Assembly (NCBI GenBank): GCA_003577305.1
Contig: QEVL01000016.1
Coordinates: forward strand, 1 to 64,000
DNA length: 64,000 nt
From: Burkholderiales bacterium
Lineage (GTDB): Bacteria > Pseudomonadota > Gammaproteobacteria > Burkholderiales > Burkholderiaceae_E
Reading direction: 5' to 3'
In this document: piece after piece, positions 15,499-24,453 of the stretch
Layout of the letters: each line of letters starts with the position of its first letter
Numbering within the stretch: position 1 is the first letter of the stretch
The notes under the pieces: generated by a model
Database searches by the model: none
Told to the model about the DNA's origin: nothing
The model's input: only the letters and a program-made list of their open reading frames with translations
Program-made: the position numbers and the translations under genes

Positions 15499-16869
15499 TC
15501 AGGCCGGCAGGCGCAGCACCGGCGCGCCGATCGCTTCGGCGAAGCGGCCGCTGCCCGCGTGCGTGATCGCCGCGACCAGGCGCACGCGGCGGCGCTCGAG
15601 CTCGGCACGGTGGTCGTGCGGCACCGCGCCCACCCAGCCGTCGGTGACGACCAGCGCGCGCTTCGCGCCGGATGCAAGCAGATGCCTGGTGACCGCGTCG
15701 ATGTCGGTGCCGCCGGTGCCGAGCCGCACGCCGGCGCGCAACTGCGCGTGCGTGAGCGCGCCGATCGCGGTCGAAAACCCCCAGACGACCGGCTCGACCA
15801 GGTCGGCGCAGCTCACCAGCGCCGCATAGAGCGCGGGCAGCACCTGGTCCATCGAGCCCGAGACGTCGAGGTAGACGCGCACGCGCTCGACCGGACTGCG
15901 CTGGCGTGCGATCGATTCGCCGGCCACGAGCAGCGGCTCGGCGCCGAGCAGGCGCTGGAGCGCGGCGCGGCGGTCGTGGCCGGCGTCGAACGGCGCGAGC
16001 GTCGGCGTGGCACTCGCGTGGATGCGCTGCGCGAGACCGTGGCCCGCGCGGCCGGCGGCGCGCGCGATCGCCTGGCGCAGCACGCGCACCGTCCGCGCGC
16101 GGCGCACGCCCGGCGGCAGGTGCTCCTCGCGCAGCTCGGCGCCCTGGTCGCGGCCGCTGCGACGCGCGAGCATCGGCCAGCGCGCGACGATGTCGCGCAC
16201 TTCGCGCAGCGCCTCGGGGTGCAACGACGCATCGGGTCCGTCGTGATTGCCGAGCAGCGGCGTGCCTTCGACCGCCAGCCCGGTGCCGGTGCGTGCGAGC
16301 AGGCGGTACAACTCCTCGGTGGTCACCGATTCGTCGCTGTAGAGCCGCCAGTGCGTGTGCGACAGCGCATCGCACGCGCCGGTGGGCGGGCGGCTGCCGC
16401 CGGCGCGCTTCGGCCGCCAGCCGGCGGGCGGGGCGAGCAGTCGCGCCGGACCTTCGACGCCGTCGACGAACTGCGCGAAGAAGCCGGTGTGGCGCGGCTC
16501 GGGGAACAGCCGGCACAGCTGCGCGTTGATCAGGCAGTCGAAGGCCCAGTTCTGCGCCGGCGTCACGCGCGGGTAGAGCCGCGTGTGGCCGAGCAGCACG
16601 TGGTAGAGCTCGTGCAGCACCAGCATGGCCAGGTGCTCGTCGGTGCGGCAATGGCGCGCGACGAACGCCGGGTTCACCAGAAGCCGCGAGCGCGTGCCCG
16701 TGCTCACGCAGGCGGTGGGCACCTGCGCCGACGCCTCGATCGACAGCAGCGAGAGCAGCTTGCCGAACGCCTGGTGGGTGACCGGCACGCAGGCGTAGAT
16801 GCGGTCGCGCAACTGGCGCACGATGCGCTCGCGCGCAACGGCGGTGTCGGTGTCGTCGACGGCGGTCAT
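15499..16869 (-). CDS. VWA-like metallopeptidase, DUF2201 family
   Basis: 456 residues. N-terminal putative zinc metallopeptidase (HELYHVLLGH at 86-95, HExxH) and C-terminal von Willebrand A-type domain with a MIDAS-like DVSGSMD near residue 337 and TGGTD later. This pairing of a DUF2201-type protein with a MoxR ATPase is a known chaperone-like arrangement. The ATG overlaps the stop of the upstream gene (ATGA). Confidence 0.85.
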   Translation of the reverse strand: MTAVDDTDTAVARERIVRQLRDRIYACVPVTHQAFGKLLSLLSIEASAQVPTACVSTGTRSRLLVNPAFVARHCRTDEHLAMLVLHELYHVLLGHTRLYPRVTPAQNWAFDCLINAQLCRLFPEPRHTGFFAQFVDGVEGPARLLAPPAGWRPKRAGGSRPPTGACDALSHTHWRLYSDESVTTEELYRLLARTGTGLAVEGTPLLGNHDGPDASLHPEALREVRDIVARWPMLARRSGRDQGAELREEHLPPGVRRARTVRVLRQAIARAAGRAGHGLAQRIHASATPTLAPFDAGHDRRAALQRLLGAEPLLVAGESIARQRSPVERVRVYLDVSGSMDQVLPALYAALVSCADLVEPVVWGFSTAIGALTHAQLRAGVRLGTGGTDIDAVTRHLLASGAKRALVVTDGWVGAVPHDHRAELERRRVRLVAAITHAGSGRFAEAIGAPVLRLPA

Positions 16870-17540
16870 GCCGGATCTCCGGTGTCGTCGCTGGCGGATG
16901 CCGGGGCGCCGAGCGGCAGGTAGTAGTCGAAGTCGGTCGAGTCGACCCAGCTGCCGGGCGCGCCGCCGAGGAACAGCCCGGCGCTCGGCGCGCGCGAACG
17001 CACGAACAGGCCGCCCGCGGTGCCCGCGAGCAGCCGCAGCGCGGCGAGCGGCTCGAGGCGGCACGCTGCGGCGCGTGCGCGCGACTTCGCCGGACGTGCG
17101 AGCAGCAGCAGCGGCAAGTCCATCGGCCCGAGCGCCTCGATGTGATCGAGGAATTCGTCGTGCAGTGCGGCCGTCGACAAGGCCTCGCAGGCGCGGCGCG
17201 CAGCGTCGAGCGCCTCGGGCGCCGCGCAGCCCGCGCGCAACAGCGCGACCGCGTCGAGCAGGTCGATCGGCACGCTCGAGCCGATGCCTCGCGCGATGTC
17301 GCGGCCGCAGGGCCGGTGCGCGCATCCGTCGTGCAGCAAGCCGACGAGGTGCACGCGCGCGAACAGCACGCCGCTCGGGCCCGAGGCGCGGGCGGCGCGC
17401 TGGCCGTTGCGGGGGCGCGGCGTGCGCGAGCGCGAGTCGCCGGCCGTGTGCAGCGGCCGCAGGTCGATCACGCTGCGCGGCGGCACCGACATGTTGTGCA
17501 GCGCTGCCGTGCAGCGTGCCGCGGAATCCCGCGCGTTCAT
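16866..17540 (-). CDS. Unknown protein coupled between moxR and VWA genes
   Basis: 224 residues, no family recognised. Starts MNARDSAARC; centre rich in Ala/Leu helices (LLDAVALLRAGCAAPEALDA), then FVRSRAPSAGLFLGG and an acidic tail with DSTDFDYYLP. ATG overlaps the moxR stop and its own stop overlaps the VWA start, both as ATGA, so the three proteins should be made in proportion. Probably an adaptor or substrate of the MoxR/VWA pair (inference). Confidence 0.65.
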   Translation of the reverse strand: MNARDSAARCTAALHNMSVPPRSVIDLRPLHTAGDSRSRTPRPRNGQRAARASGPSGVLFARVHLVGLLHDGCAHRPCGRDIARGIGSSVPIDLLDAVALLRAGCAAPEALDAARRACEALSTAALHDEFLDHIEALGPMDLPLLLLARPAKSRARAAACRLEPLAALRLLAGTAGGLFVRSRAPSAGLFLGGAPGSWVDSTDFDYYLPLGAPASASDDTGDPA

Positions 17541-19081
17541 GCCGCGAGCTTCGCCGGTGCCGCGGCGGGCCGGCGCCTGCGGGGCGGCACCGCGCGCGGC
17601 TCTCGCGCGGGCCTGGCCGGCGGCGCGAACAGCCGTGCAAGCTTCGCGTCGCGCGCGATCACCGCGGCTGCGTCGAACGCCGCGTTCTCCACCGCGAACA
17701 GCGTGTAGAGCAGGTTGCCGAGCGAGGCCTGGCGCTCGTCGGCCGGGTCGAGCTTCACGATCGCCGCGAGCATTGCGTTGAAGCGCGTGAGCTCGGCGTG
17801 CGTGAGCTGCAGGCGGTGCGCCGGGTCGCGCTCGAAGTCGAGAATGCGGCCCAGCGGCGCGGCCAGCATCTCGAGCGTCGGCGCGTTGACCGCGTCGCGC
17901 TCGGCCAGGCGCGGCAACAGGTGGCGCGCGAGCAGGTAGCGGCCGGGAAGGTCCTGCGCGGCGAACGCGTCGGCCACCAGCGCCGAGAATGCGGTGCGCG
18001 ACAGCGCGCCCTCGGGCAATGCGAGTGCGAGCGCCACGCGACGCAGCGGGTCGGGCTCGCCGCGCAGCCGCGCGAGCGGCGAGTCGAGCGGCTCCCCGGC
18101 CAGTTCGACCGCGTGGCGGTGCAGCGCGAGCAGCGCCGACTCGGCGGGCGCGCGCCCCTGCGCGCGCTGGGGCAGGCCCCAGCGCAGCGCCTCGAGCGCG
18201 GAGTCCGCGATGTCGGCGGCGTCGCGGCCAGCGGCCGCGAGCACCTCGCGTGCCGCGTGAACGAAGTGCGTCGACCGGCGCAGTATCGCGGCGCGGCGCC
18301 CCGAGATCGCGAGCTTCGCTTCGGTGAGCGGCGCGACCAGCGCGTCGACGTAACCGGTGACCCAGGCGTCGAACCACTCGACCGACAGCGCAACGCGCTC
18401 GCGCGTGGCGGCGACCAGCGCGGGCAGGCCGTCGTCGCCAGCAGGCGATGCGTCGCCGCCCGCCGGCGCGTCGTCGCCGTGCGCGATCAGCAGCCTGCGT
18501 TCGGCGGGCTCGAGTTCCGCGAGCGACGGCAGCGCCACCACGAACGCGAAGCGGTCGGCGAGCGCCGGATCGAGCGGCTGCGAGCCCAGATACGCGTCGT
18601 CGGGATCGCCCGCGTCGTCGAATGCGGCCGGCGGGTTCATCGCGGCCCAGCGGTAGCGCAGCGATTCGAGCGCCACGCCCATCGCGCGCCGCTCGTGCAC
18701 GATCGAGAACAGCTTGTTCTGCACTTCGGGACGGCAGCGCGAGATCTCGTCGAGGAACACCGACTGCGCGCCCCACAGCGTGGCGGGCGTGCGCAGGTAC
18801 TGCAGGCCGTCGCGCGCTTCGTTGGGCACGGGGAAGCCGAGCAGGTCGTCGAACGACACCAGGCTCGCGTTGTAGTGCCGGTGATCGAGCTTCAGCGCGG
18901 CGGCTGCGCGGTTGAGCAGCGCCGACTTCGCGCTGCCGTGCGGACCGATCAGCAGCATCGGCGCTTCCGAGGCCAGCGCCGCGAGCACGATTGCGTCGAG
19001 GTGGTCCAGCCCGTACAGGCCGAGTGCGCGCAGCGGGCGCGCGACGCGCGGCGCTTCGGCCGCGCGGGTCTTCTTTGGCAT
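17537..19081 (-). CDS. MoxR-family AAA+ ATPase
   Basis: 514 residues. Walker A GPHGSAKS from residue 46, Walker B SVFLDEISR with D111/E112, sensor-like RWAAMNPP and the arginine region LDPALADRF. The long Ala-rich C-terminal half is larger than in core MoxR proteins. First gene of the minus-strand MoxR-unknown-VWA operon. MoxR/VWA pairs assemble or load cofactors into protein complexes; the client here is unknown. Confidence 0.85.
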   Translation of the reverse strand: MPKKTRAAEAPRVARPLRALGLYGLDHLDAIVLAALASEAPMLLIGPHGSAKSALLNRAAAALKLDHRHYNASLVSFDDLLGFPVPNEARDGLQYLRTPATLWGAQSVFLDEISRCRPEVQNKLFSIVHERRAMGVALESLRYRWAAMNPPAAFDDAGDPDDAYLGSQPLDPALADRFAFVVALPSLAELEPAERRLLIAHGDDAPAGGDASPAGDDGLPALVAATRERVALSVEWFDAWVTGYVDALVAPLTEAKLAISGRRAAILRRSTHFVHAAREVLAAAGRDAADIADSALEALRWGLPQRAQGRAPAESALLALHRHAVELAGEPLDSPLARLRGEPDPLRRVALALALPEGALSRTAFSALVADAFAAQDLPGRYLLARHLLPRLAERDAVNAPTLEMLAAPLGRILDFERDPAHRLQLTHAELTRFNAMLAAIVKLDPADERQASLGNLLYTLFAVENAAFDAAAVIARDAKLARLFAPPARPAREPRAVPPRRRRPAAAPAKLAA

Positions 19082-19366
19082 GACTGCCGCTCCTCTTTAG
19101 CGGATTCGGCGAAGCGCCCGGGACCGCAAGCCGGATCAAATCCCCCGGACCCGTGACGTGGGTCAGGCGTTGCAGCCGGACAGGCGCCCGGCGGCGAATC
19201 GATCAGGAGTCGTGCTCCACGACCGGCGTGGCAGGGGTTCGAGAAGCTGCTGTGCCCTGCGTGGAGAGCGTCATGACGTCACCCGTTTGGTTGCCGTTGT
19301 CGTGGCCGCATCCGCTTTCGCGAGCCACCTTGCCCGGGGAGGCAGGTTGGCAGGGGAATCCCCTTC

Positions 19367-19570
19367 GTGATGCGAGAGCCGATTATCGCCGATCGCGCGG
19401 CCGCGCTCAAGTACGGCGCCGACCACCGCAAGCAGGTCGATCCGACGATGTCCAACGCGCCCGTGACGGAACAGGTCGCGGCCTGGACCGGGATGCAGCA
19501 TCATATGGACGCGATCGCCGACGCGCTGTCCGATGGCATCGCGAAGCAGTTTCCCGCCAGGGTGAACTGA
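19367..19570 (+). pseudogene. Fragment of the small-protein family seen at 4742-5155
   Basis: 67-codon frame whose last ~50 codons match the C-terminus of the 4742-5155 protein (GADHRKQVD, AAWTGMQHHMD, IADALSDGIAKQFP), clearly also at DNA level. The first ~15 codons are unrelated, and the N-terminal two thirds of the family are missing. Probably a decayed copy, though a short expressed peptide cannot be excluded. The 285 bases before it (19082-19366) show no gene. Confidence 0.65.
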
Positions 19571-19572
19571 GC

Positions 19573-19689
19573 AACCTGCTCGCGATCGTGAAGACCCGGC
19601 TGCTGTCGCTCACCGTCGTGCTGGCGATCGGCTTCGTGCTGCTGGTGTCGCTGCTGCTCGGCGTGCTGCTGCGCGCGGTGCTCGACTGA
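19573..19689 (+). pseudogene. Membrane-segment remnant resembling YihY/BrkB family
   Basis: The frame following the fragment above encodes a single hydrophobic stretch (KTRLLSLTVVLAIGFVLLVS, then LLLGVLLRAVLD and stop). It resembles one internal helix of YihY/ribonuclease-BN-like proteins. No start with a ribosome site is visible and the rest of the family is absent, so it is read as a relic. Confidence 0.4.
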
Positions 19690-19695
19690 TTGCGC

Positions 19696-20232
19696 TCAAC
19701 GCATCGCCTTGCCCACCATCTGCAGGATGTCGTCGAGCGGGTTGCCGTCGCCGTTCAGGTCGAGGATCGACGCGAGGCCGCCCGGGCCGCCGCCCGGCTG
19801 CCGGGACGGCTGTGCCGCGACGCTCGCGCCCTGTTGCCTCGCCATCAGCCCGGCGACCACCATCGCCAGCATCGGCAGCATCTTCTTCAGCAGCGAGGTG
19901 TCCAGCCCGGTTTGCGTGGATGCGTTCTGCGCGACCGCGCGGCTCACCTCCCTGGAGCCGAAGATCTGCCCGAGCACGTCGTTGCCGCGGTCGAGGTTCG
20001 TCGGCTCGGACGCGAGTACTTCGTCGAGCAGCCCGCCGCCGCCGAGTTGCCCCAGCAGGCCGCCCAGGCCCTCGAGGCCCGACGGCTGCGCCTGCGCCTG
20101 CCTCTTGAATCCGCCGAGAATCGCCGGCAGTAGCGCTTCGGTGCCGCTGGCCGCCTGCGACTCGCTGACGCCCAGTTCGCGCGCCATCGACTGCAGGCCG
20201 CCCATCTGGGCAAGGATGTCGGTGAGTTGCAT
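19696..20232 (-). CDS. DUF937 family protein
   Basis: 178 residues. DUF937 pattern: MQLTDILAQMGG, LGVSESQAASGTEALLPAIL, GGLLGQLGGGGLLDEVL, VLGQIFGSREVSRAVA, LKKMLPMLAMVVAGLM. The C-terminus has DLNGDGNPLDDIL, a calcium-loop-like sequence. The ATG at 20232 has AAGGAGG upstream. Function of the family is not established. Followed upstream by the DksA-like gene on the same strand. Confidence 0.8.
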   Translation of the reverse strand: MQLTDILAQMGGLQSMARELGVSESQAASGTEALLPAILGGFKRQAQAQPSGLEGLGGLLGQLGGGGLLDEVLASEPTNLDRGNDVLGQIFGSREVSRAVAQNASTQTGLDTSLLKKMLPMLAMVVAGLMARQQGASVAAQPSRQPGGGPGGLASILDLNGDGNPLDDILQMVGKAMR

Positions 20233-20259
20233 GATGAACTTGCCTCCTTGTTCCAACCG

Positions 20260-20643
20260 TCAGCGACCGGCCTTGCGCTTCTCGTGCTCGCGCTGGCAGT
20301 CGATGCAGCGCTTGGCGGTCGGGTAGGCGAGCAGCCGCTCGTAGGCGATGTCGGCGCCGCAGTCGATGCACTCGCCGTAATTGCCGGCGGCGATGCGCTG
20401 GCGCGCGCCGATGATGTCGCGCACGTCCTGAAGGTTCTGGCGAATGAGCGGATCGTCCACCGTCGCGAGCCTGGCGAGCAGCGCTTCGTCGGAAGCTTCG
20501 TCGACGCTTGCGCCGAGCGTAACCTCCTGCCGCTCTTCGTCCTGGCCGGAGAACAGCGAGCGGATCTCGCGGAACTCCCGGGTCCACCTCTCGTTCATCA
20601 TCGCCTCGAGGTGTTCGATCTGCTTCTGGTCGAGTCCGGGCAT
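20260..20643 (-). CDS. DksA/TraR-family zinc-finger protein
   Basis: 127 residues. C-terminal four-cysteine zinc finger (C92, C95, C113, C116; motif CIDCGADIAYERLLAYP) after a helical N-terminus, the layout of short DksA-like RNA polymerase regulators. It lacks the DxxDxA tip motif of full DksA, so it is more like TraR/YbiI-type proteins. Same strand and just upstream of the DUF937 gene. Confidence 0.88.
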   Translation of the reverse strand: MPGLDQKQIEHLEAMMNERWTREFREIRSLFSGQDEERQEVTLGASVDEASDEALLARLATVDDPLIRQNLQDVRDIIGARQRIAAGNYGECIDCGADIAYERLLAYPTAKRCIDCQREHEKRKAGR

Positions 20644-20790
20644 GTCCGCTTCCCTCCGAGTGTCCGTTCCGCGCGGCTGCGCGGCTTCACGCCATGCTAA
20701 CCTCGGACGATTCTATCCCGCCGACGCTCGGCCGCCGCCGGCAGCCCGCTGCCGCGACCGACGCGCCGGCCCTCCCGCTGGGGGAAGCCG

Positions 20791-21210
20791 ATGGTCGAAC
20801 TCCTCGTACCGGTCGATGGCTCCAAGCCGGGGCTGCGCGCGGTCAGGCACGCGATCAGGCTGGCCGAAGGCGGCCTGCAGGCCCGGGTGCTGCTGCTGAA
20901 CGTGCAGCCCGAGCTGCCGCGATCGCGTTCGCGCGCGGAAAAGCGCAGCGACATGCTGCGGCAAATCGAAGCCGCCGACGAAGCGGTGCAGCCTGCGGTG
21001 ACGCTGCTCGAGCGCGCCGGTGTCGCGCACGAGCGCTGCCTGCGCAGCGGCGCTCCGGCCGAGACGATCCTCGAGCTCGCGCGCGAGAGGCAGTGCGCCG
21101 CGATCGTCATGGGCACGCGCGGCCTGGGTGCCGTGGCCGGGCTGGTGCTCGGCTCGGTCGCGGCGAAGATCGTCCAGCTCGCTCCGGTGCCGGTCACGCT
21201 GGTCAAGTAG
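20791..21210 (+). CDS. Universal stress protein, UspA family
   Basis: 139 residues, one Usp domain. Begins VELLVPVDGSKPGLRAVRHA; ATP-binding signature GTRGLGAVAGLVLGSVA near residues 107-124, so probably nucleotide-binding. GGGGGAAG precedes the ATG. Single gene; a second Usp lies at 32505. Confidence 0.92.
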   Translation: MVELLVPVDGSKPGLRAVRHAIRLAEGGLQARVLLLNVQPELPRSRSRAEKRSDMLRQIEAADEAVQPAVTLLERAGVAHERCLRSGAPAETILELARERQCAAIVMGTRGLGAVAGLVLGSVAAKIVQLAPVPVTLVK

Positions 21211-21358
21211 CGATCGCGTGTCGATCCGCGACCTCGGTTTCCCGCTGCGGCCGCGCGCAGGCGCCCGCCGATGCGGGAGCCCTGCGCCGCTCGATTTCCG
21301 ACGCCGCGCGGGCTGGCCGAACTGATCGAGTCGCCACCGGTTTCGACCGGCCTGGCCG

Positions 21359-22072
21359 TCAGGACGGGATCTTCAGCCCTCGTGCCACTGCGGGGCGCTC
21401 GACGAACGCCGCGAGCGCGCGCGCCACTTCGCGGAAGTCGCCGAAGCCGACCAGGTCGCCGGCCTCGTAGAAGCCGACGAGGTTGCGCACCCACGGGAAG
21501 ATCGCGATGTCGGCGATCGTGTAGGTGTCGCCCATGACCCACTTGCGGCCGGCGAGGCGCTTCTCCAGCACCCCGAGCAGGCGCCTCGACTCGGCGGCGT
21601 AGCGGTCACGCGGGCGCTTGTCCTCGAACTCCTTGCCGGCGAACTTCGTGAAGAAGCCGAGCTGGCCGAACATCGGTCCGATGCCGCCCATCTGGAACAT
21701 CAGCCACTGCAGCGTCTCGTAGCGCTCGGCGGGGTCGGCCGGCATGAACGATTCGCGGCCTTCGCGCGCGCGCTTGTCCGACAGGTAGATCAGGATCGCC
21801 CCCGATTCGAACAGCCCCAGCGGCTTGCCGCCGGGACCATCGGGATCGATGATGGCCGGAATCTTGTTGTTCGGGTTCAGCGACAGGAATTCAGGCGACA
21901 TCTGCTCGTTCGCCTGGAAGCTCACGGCGTGGGCTTCGTAGGGCAGGCCGGTCTCCTCGAGCATGATCGAGGCCTTCACGCCGTTCGGCGTGGGCCACGA
22001 ATAGAGCTGGATGCGGTCCGGATGCTTCGCGGGCCACTTCTTCGTGATCGGGAAAGCGGAGAGATCGGCCAT
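21359..22072 (-). CDS. Glutathione S-transferase, YfcG/YghU (Nu) type
   Basis: 237 residues. Thioredoxin-like N-domain with IQLYSWPTPNGVKASIMLEE (TPNG is the Nu-class active-site loop), NPNNKIPAI (cis-Pro) and ESGAILIYLSDK (Glu-Ser glutathione contact). The helical C-domain ends YTIADIAIFPWVRN. Probably a disulfide-bond oxidoreductase or glutathione transferase. The DUF2853 gene lies 7 bp upstream on the same strand. Confidence 0.93.
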   Translation of the reverse strand: MADLSAFPITKKWPAKHPDRIQLYSWPTPNGVKASIMLEETGLPYEAHAVSFQANEQMSPEFLSLNPNNKIPAIIDPDGPGGKPLGLFESGAILIYLSDKRAREGRESFMPADPAERYETLQWLMFQMGGIGPMFGQLGFFTKFAGKEFEDKRPRDRYAAESRRLLGVLEKRLAGRKWVMGDTYTIADIAIFPWVRNLVGFYEAGDLVGFGDFREVARALAAFVERPAVARGLKIPS

Positions 22073-22079
22073 GTCCCGC

Positions 22080-22391
22080 TCAGCCGAGCTTGCCCAGCGT
22101 GCCGGTGGCCTCGGCGAGCAGGTAGTAAAACGTCACGCGGCTCTTGCGCCGCTCGCCCTTCATTTTTTCGACCACCGTCTTGATGCCGGCGTCGGCCGCA
22201 GCGGCGTCGAGTCCGAGCTTCTTCGCGGCGAAGCCGTCGCGCACGGCGGCCAGTTCCTGCGGATCGGAGGTCGCGACGAGCGACGAGTCGACGTTGCGAA
22301 GCGCGATGCCGCAGTAGTTCACGATCGTCTTGACCGCGGCTTCGTCGACATTGGCGGTGTACTTCCTGATATCGGCTGCGTAGTCGCTCAT
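22080..22391 (-). CDS. DUF2853 family protein
   Basis: 103 residues: DYAADIRKYTANVDEAAVKT, AVRDGFAAKKLGLD and RVTFYYLLAEATGTLGKL match the small DUF2853 family, whose function is unknown. The gene precedes the GST gene by 7 bp and is probably cotranscribed. Confidence 0.8.
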   Translation of the reverse strand: MSDYAADIRKYTANVDEAAVKTIVNYCGIALRNVDSSLVATSDPQELAAVRDGFAAKKLGLDAAAADAGIKTVVEKMKGERRKSRVTFYYLLAEATGTLGKLG

Positions 22392-22494
22392 TCGGAGTCT
22401 CCGGAAAGTGTGCGTGGGAGTTGCTGCAACGCGGCGGGCGATGGCCGAGGCGGCGAGCCGCCCCGACCGGCGCCCCGGCGGCTCCGATCATACG

Positions 22495-23001
22495 TCAATC
22501 GACGAGCAACGGCCGCAGCTGCGCCACTTCGCAGTCGGTTTCCGTGCCGCGCCGCTCGATTACCGCGAAATCGCCGTCGGCAAGCGCCAGCAGGGAGTGA
22601 TGCCAGACCCCGCGCCGAAACGTCACCCCGCAGTCGCCGGCGGCGCGAAACGCAGCGAGCGTCGCGGCGTCGGGCGCTGCCTCTCCGAGTGCGACCACTA
22701 CCACGAACGGGGTGCCCCCGAGGGGCAGGAAGGTCTGGCTGCCGAGCCGGTGCCGCTCGAGCTCCCGTATTTCGATGGGCGAGCACGCCGCGCTCGCGCG
22801 AAACACGCTCAGCGACGGGCGCCCCCCGTCGTCCAGCACATCGGGCTCGGGCATCTCGACGCGCGTCGAGGTGCCGGCATTGATGCTGCGCCCTTCGCGG
22901 CCCTTGCTCGTCACCACGTCGCCGTAGGGCGCGAACGACTCGACCGTGAGCGGCCGAAGCGCGAGCCTGGGCGCGCCGCTCAGAAGTTGATTCCCAGCCA
23001 T
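22495..23001 (-). CDS. allA: Ureidoglycolate lyase family protein (AllA-like)
   Basis: 168 residues. AllA-like cupin: FAPYGDVV, SINAGTSTRVEM, SVFRASA, ELERHRLGSQTFLPLGG, RRGVWHHSLLAL. AllA splits ureidoglycolate to glyoxylate and urea in allantoin breakdown. It is the last gene of the amidase-liv operon and overlaps livF by 22 bp, suggesting the imported compound is a ureide, amide or urea derivative. Other genes of allantoin catabolism are absent here. Confidence 0.8.
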   Translation of the reverse strand: MAGNQLLSGAPRLALRPLTVESFAPYGDVVTSKGREGRSINAGTSTRVEMPEPDVLDDGGRPSLSVFRASAACSPIEIRELERHRLGSQTFLPLGGTPFVVVVALGEAAPDAATLAAFRAAGDCGVTFRRGVWHHSLLALADGDFAVIERRGTETDCEVAQLRPLLVD

Positions 23002-23714
23002 TCGCGCACCTGCGCGTGCAGGTCGCCCGCGAAGTCTTCCGGGCTACCCTCGGCGGTGATCTGACCCAGGCTCATCACGTAGATGTGGTCGGACATCGCC
23101 ACCACGCGGCGCACGTTGTGGTCGACCAGCAGGATGCCCATGCCGGACTTCGCGAACGAGTCGATCCACTGGAACACTTCGGCGGCGACCCGCGGCGACA
23201 ACCCGATGCTCGGCTCGTCGATCAGGCAGACTTCGGGCTGCACCATGTAGGCCTTGGCGAACTCGAGCGACTTCTGCTGGCCGCCGGAGAGGTCGCCGGC
23301 CTGCGCCGAGAGTTTTTCCTTCAGCACCGGGAACCGCTCGAGCGTGTCGGCGTAGCGCTGCTCGATCACCGCGCCGAACTGCCGGCGACGGCCTTCGAGC
23401 GCGAGCCGCAGGTTCTCGGCCACCGTCATGTACGGGAACAGGCTCGATTCCTGCGGGATGTACCAGAGCCTGTCGTCGATCATCGTGTGCGGGGCCTTTC
23501 CGGAGATGTCGCGTCCGGCGAGCGTGACCCGACCCGATTTCGGGCGCAGGAAACCGCACAGGGTTTTCATCAGCGTCGACTTGCCCGCGCCGTTCAGTCC
23601 GATCAGGCCGCTGATGCGCCCGGCACGCACCGTGAGCGAGACGTTGCGCAGCACGTCGATGTCGCCGAGGTAACCGGAGGTGACGCCCTCCATCGCCAGC
23701 AGGACGTCAGCCAT
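22980..23714 (-). CDS. livF: Branched-chain amino-acid/amide-type ABC transporter ATPase, LivF type
   Basis: 244 residues. Walker A GLNGAGKST, signature LSGGQQKSLEFAKA, Walker B VCLIDEPSIGLSP, switch His in LLVDHNVRR. ATG at 23714 chosen (MADVLL). Start overlaps livG by 8 bp. Belongs to the HAAT family importing amino acids, amides or urea. Confidence 0.92.
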   Translation of the reverse strand: MADVLLAMEGVTSGYLGDIDVLRNVSLTVRAGRISGLIGLNGAGKSTLMKTLCGFLRPKSGRVTLAGRDISGKAPHTMIDDRLWYIPQESSLFPYMTVAENLRLALEGRRRQFGAVIEQRYADTLERFPVLKEKLSAQAGDLSGGQQKSLEFAKAYMVQPEVCLIDEPSIGLSPRVAAEVFQWIDSFAKSGMGILLVDHNVRRVVAMSDHIYVMSLGQITAEGSPEDFAGDLHAQVREWLGINF

Positions 23715-24453
23715 GTGCCTGCCCCTCGCCGCCGGCATCGACTTCCTCGCCGAGGTAGGCCTCGATCACTGCCGGGTCGTTCAGCACGCGCTGCGTCGGG
23801 CCGTCGGCGAGCACCTTGCCGGCATTCATGCAGACCGAACGTGGACACAGTTCGACCACCACCGGCATGTCGTGGCTCACCAGGATGAAGGTCTGGCCGC
23901 TCTCGTTGCGGCGACGGATGAACGCCGCCATCGTCTCCTTCATCGTCGGGTGCACCGCGGCAAACGGTTCGTCGAGCAGCGCGACACGCGGCGGCACCAT
24001 GAAGCAGGCCCCGAACTCGAGGAGCTTCTTCTGGCCGCCCGAGAGCTGTCCTCCGTCCAGGTGCATCACGTGGCCGAGCTTCAGTTCTTCGAGCAGCTCG
24101 ACCGCCCGTCGCTCCGCCTGCGCTTCGTTCAGTCCCATCGCAATCCCGCAGACGAGCAGGTTGTCGAAGGCGCTCACGCGGTTGAACACGCGGGTCATCT
24201 GGAACATGCGCAGCACGCCCAGCCGGGTGAGCTGCGTCGGGTTCAGGCCGAGCACGCTGCGGCCTTCGAGCTGCACCTGTCCGGCGTCGGCGCGCATGTG
24301 GCCCGAGAGCAGGTTGAGCAACGTGGTCTTTCCCGAGCCGTTGGGCCCGATCAGGCCGAGCAGTTCTCCCTGGGCGACGTCCATGCCGACGCGATCGACC
24401 GCGCGCAGGCCGCCGAAGCGCTTCTCGACGCCACGAATCTCGAGCAGCGCCAT
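23707..24453 (-). CDS. livG: ABC transporter ATPase, LivG type
   Basis: 248 residues. Walker A GPNGSGKTT, LivG-typical RMFQMTRVFNRVSAFDNLLV, signature LSGGQKKLLEFG, Walker B VALLDEPFAAVHP, switch His in LVSHDMPVV. The ATG overlaps the livM stop by one base (TGATG). LivG/LivF form the ATPase heterodimer. Confidence 0.92.
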   Translation of the reverse strand: MALLEIRGVEKRFGGLRAVDRVGMDVAQGELLGLIGPNGSGKTTLLNLLSGHMRADAGQVQLEGRSVLGLNPTQLTRLGVLRMFQMTRVFNRVSAFDNLLVCGIAMGLNEAQAERRAVELLEELKLGHVMHLDGGQLSGGQKKLLEFGACFMVPPRVALLDEPFAAVHPTMKETMAAFIRRRNESGQTFILVSHDMPVVVELCPRSVCMNAGKVLADGPTQRVLNDPAVIEAYLGEEVDAGGEGQAHG

